From assembly GCF_034044635.1 (NCBI RefSeq), contig NZ_JAXCLX010000003.1, forward strand, positions 310,001 to 374,000: a DNA stretch of 64,000 bases, written 5' to 3'. Every line of letters begins with the position of its first letter. Within the stretch, counting starts at the first letter, position 1. This document shows, in pieces, positions 63,658 through 64,000 of this stretch. The notes below the pieces were generated by a model. That model was not told the origin of the DNA. It saw only the letters and a program-made list of their open reading frames with translations, and ran no database searches. The stretch comes from Dongia rigui (lineage in GTDB: Bacteria > Pseudomonadota > Alphaproteobacteria > Dongiales > Dongiaceae). The position numbers and the translations under genes are program-made.

Positions 63658-64000
63658 GGAGTGACTCCTCCTTTCGGGTTATGGATGCCGGCATGGGCGT
63701 GACGATGCGTCCATCGCCACCACCTTCCGACATCCACCCGCACATGTCGCAGGAAACATGCCATCAATATTTCAACGTGTTAGCAGGCATTTCCAGGCGC
63801 CACAGAAACAAAAAAATATAGTCGTCACTAACGGATTGCATTCATTGGAATCGGCGCGCGGCAGCGGCGGCACAAGCGGCGCTCAAGCGCGCCCGATATA
63901 TGTCCGGATATGTCTGCGGCGCGAAAAGATATGCACCGAAAAACGCGCCGCCGGCTTTCCCATCCGGACTGCGGGGCGCGTTTATGGCGTTTTGTTTCCA
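63658..64000. other. 343-bp right-edge stretch without a complete gene
   Basis: It holds the upstream region of the EF-hand gene: an AT-rich patch (63806-63825, ACAAAAAAATATAGTCGTC region) and otherwise GC-rich sequence. A terminator-like hairpin near 63939-63983 is listed separately. No frame across it has a recognisable product. Confidence 0.5.
63939..63983 (-). terminator. Terminator-like hairpin at the right edge, with an FMN-riboswitch-like core
   Basis: On the minus strand ACGCGCC..GGCGCGT (63981-63975 with 63949-63943) encloses a loop and is followed by a T5 run, so a transcript entering from the right would end here. The loop contains AGTCCGGATGGGA, which equals the conserved 3' end of FMN (RFN) riboswitches. 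The other conserved RFN blocks, if present, would lie beyond 64000. Either this is the tail of a truncated riboswitch or a plain terminator with a chance match. Confidence 0.5.

Overview
The window is GC-rich chromosomal DNA from a free-living alphaproteobacterium. The gene families (a smoEFGKS-type polyol operon, an RpiR-controlled inositol cluster, an NdvB-type cyclic glucan synthase, an IolC-DUF2090 fusion) fit Rhodospirillales or Hyphomicrobiales; I lean to Rhodospirillales, but that placement is inference. No phage, transposase, integrase or CRISPR array was seen. The only mobile-looking DNA is several short nested inverted repeats between genes.

Layout. 1-7.7 kb (minus strand): a polyol (sorbitol/mannitol-type) ABC importer, smoEFGK, with two short-chain dehydrogenases, a SorC-family regulator and a HAD phosphatase. 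An 806-bp gap in front of smoE holds operator-like palindromes, a promoter-like TTGACA element and a hairpin-rich tract I cannot identify. 7.7-20.8 kb: a myo-inositol regulon. iatP-iatA-iolC-iolD-iolE-iolB are on the minus strand. An oxidoreductase diverges from iatP, the RpiR repressor (iolR) converges on that oxidoreductase, and a plus-strand set (YdjC-like deacetylase, periplasmic binding protein, second oxidoreductase) diverges from iolR. The same 16-bp operator candidate lies in both divergent promoter regions. 21-29.4 kb: kdpFABCDE, preceded by a 27-codon membrane ORF.

29.3-44 kb: a GAF-GGDEF diguanylate cyclase, a DUF1488 protein, a very large cyclic beta-1,2-glucan synthase (about 2,840 aa), a delta-9-type desaturase, a cold-shock protein, a secreted Ser/Gly/Asn-rich protein, a multi-pass membrane protein and tRNA-Glu(UUC). 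44.2-50.9 kb: ridA, then a complete iron-uptake unit read on the minus strand (ECF sigma factor, FecR-type anti-sigma, STN-TonB receptor, DUF3649, PepSY, DUF3325) with a Fur-box-like palindrome in front of the sigma gene.

50.9-64 kb: a FAD amine oxidase, an Uup-type ABC-F ATPase and a TerB/J-domain protein. Next come an M24-fold protein that carries every metal and catalytic residue I recall for the DMSP lyase DddP, a class II aldolase, and an acyl-CoA synthetase resembling DmdB. A DUF1326/DUF2182 pair, an OmpR/EnvZ-type two-component system and an EF-hand protein follow. The most interesting points are the possible DMSP-related cluster, the unexplained structured tract before smoE, the operator pairs for the inositol and polyol regulons, the tiny ORF before kdpF, and the hairpin repeats with compensatory base changes.
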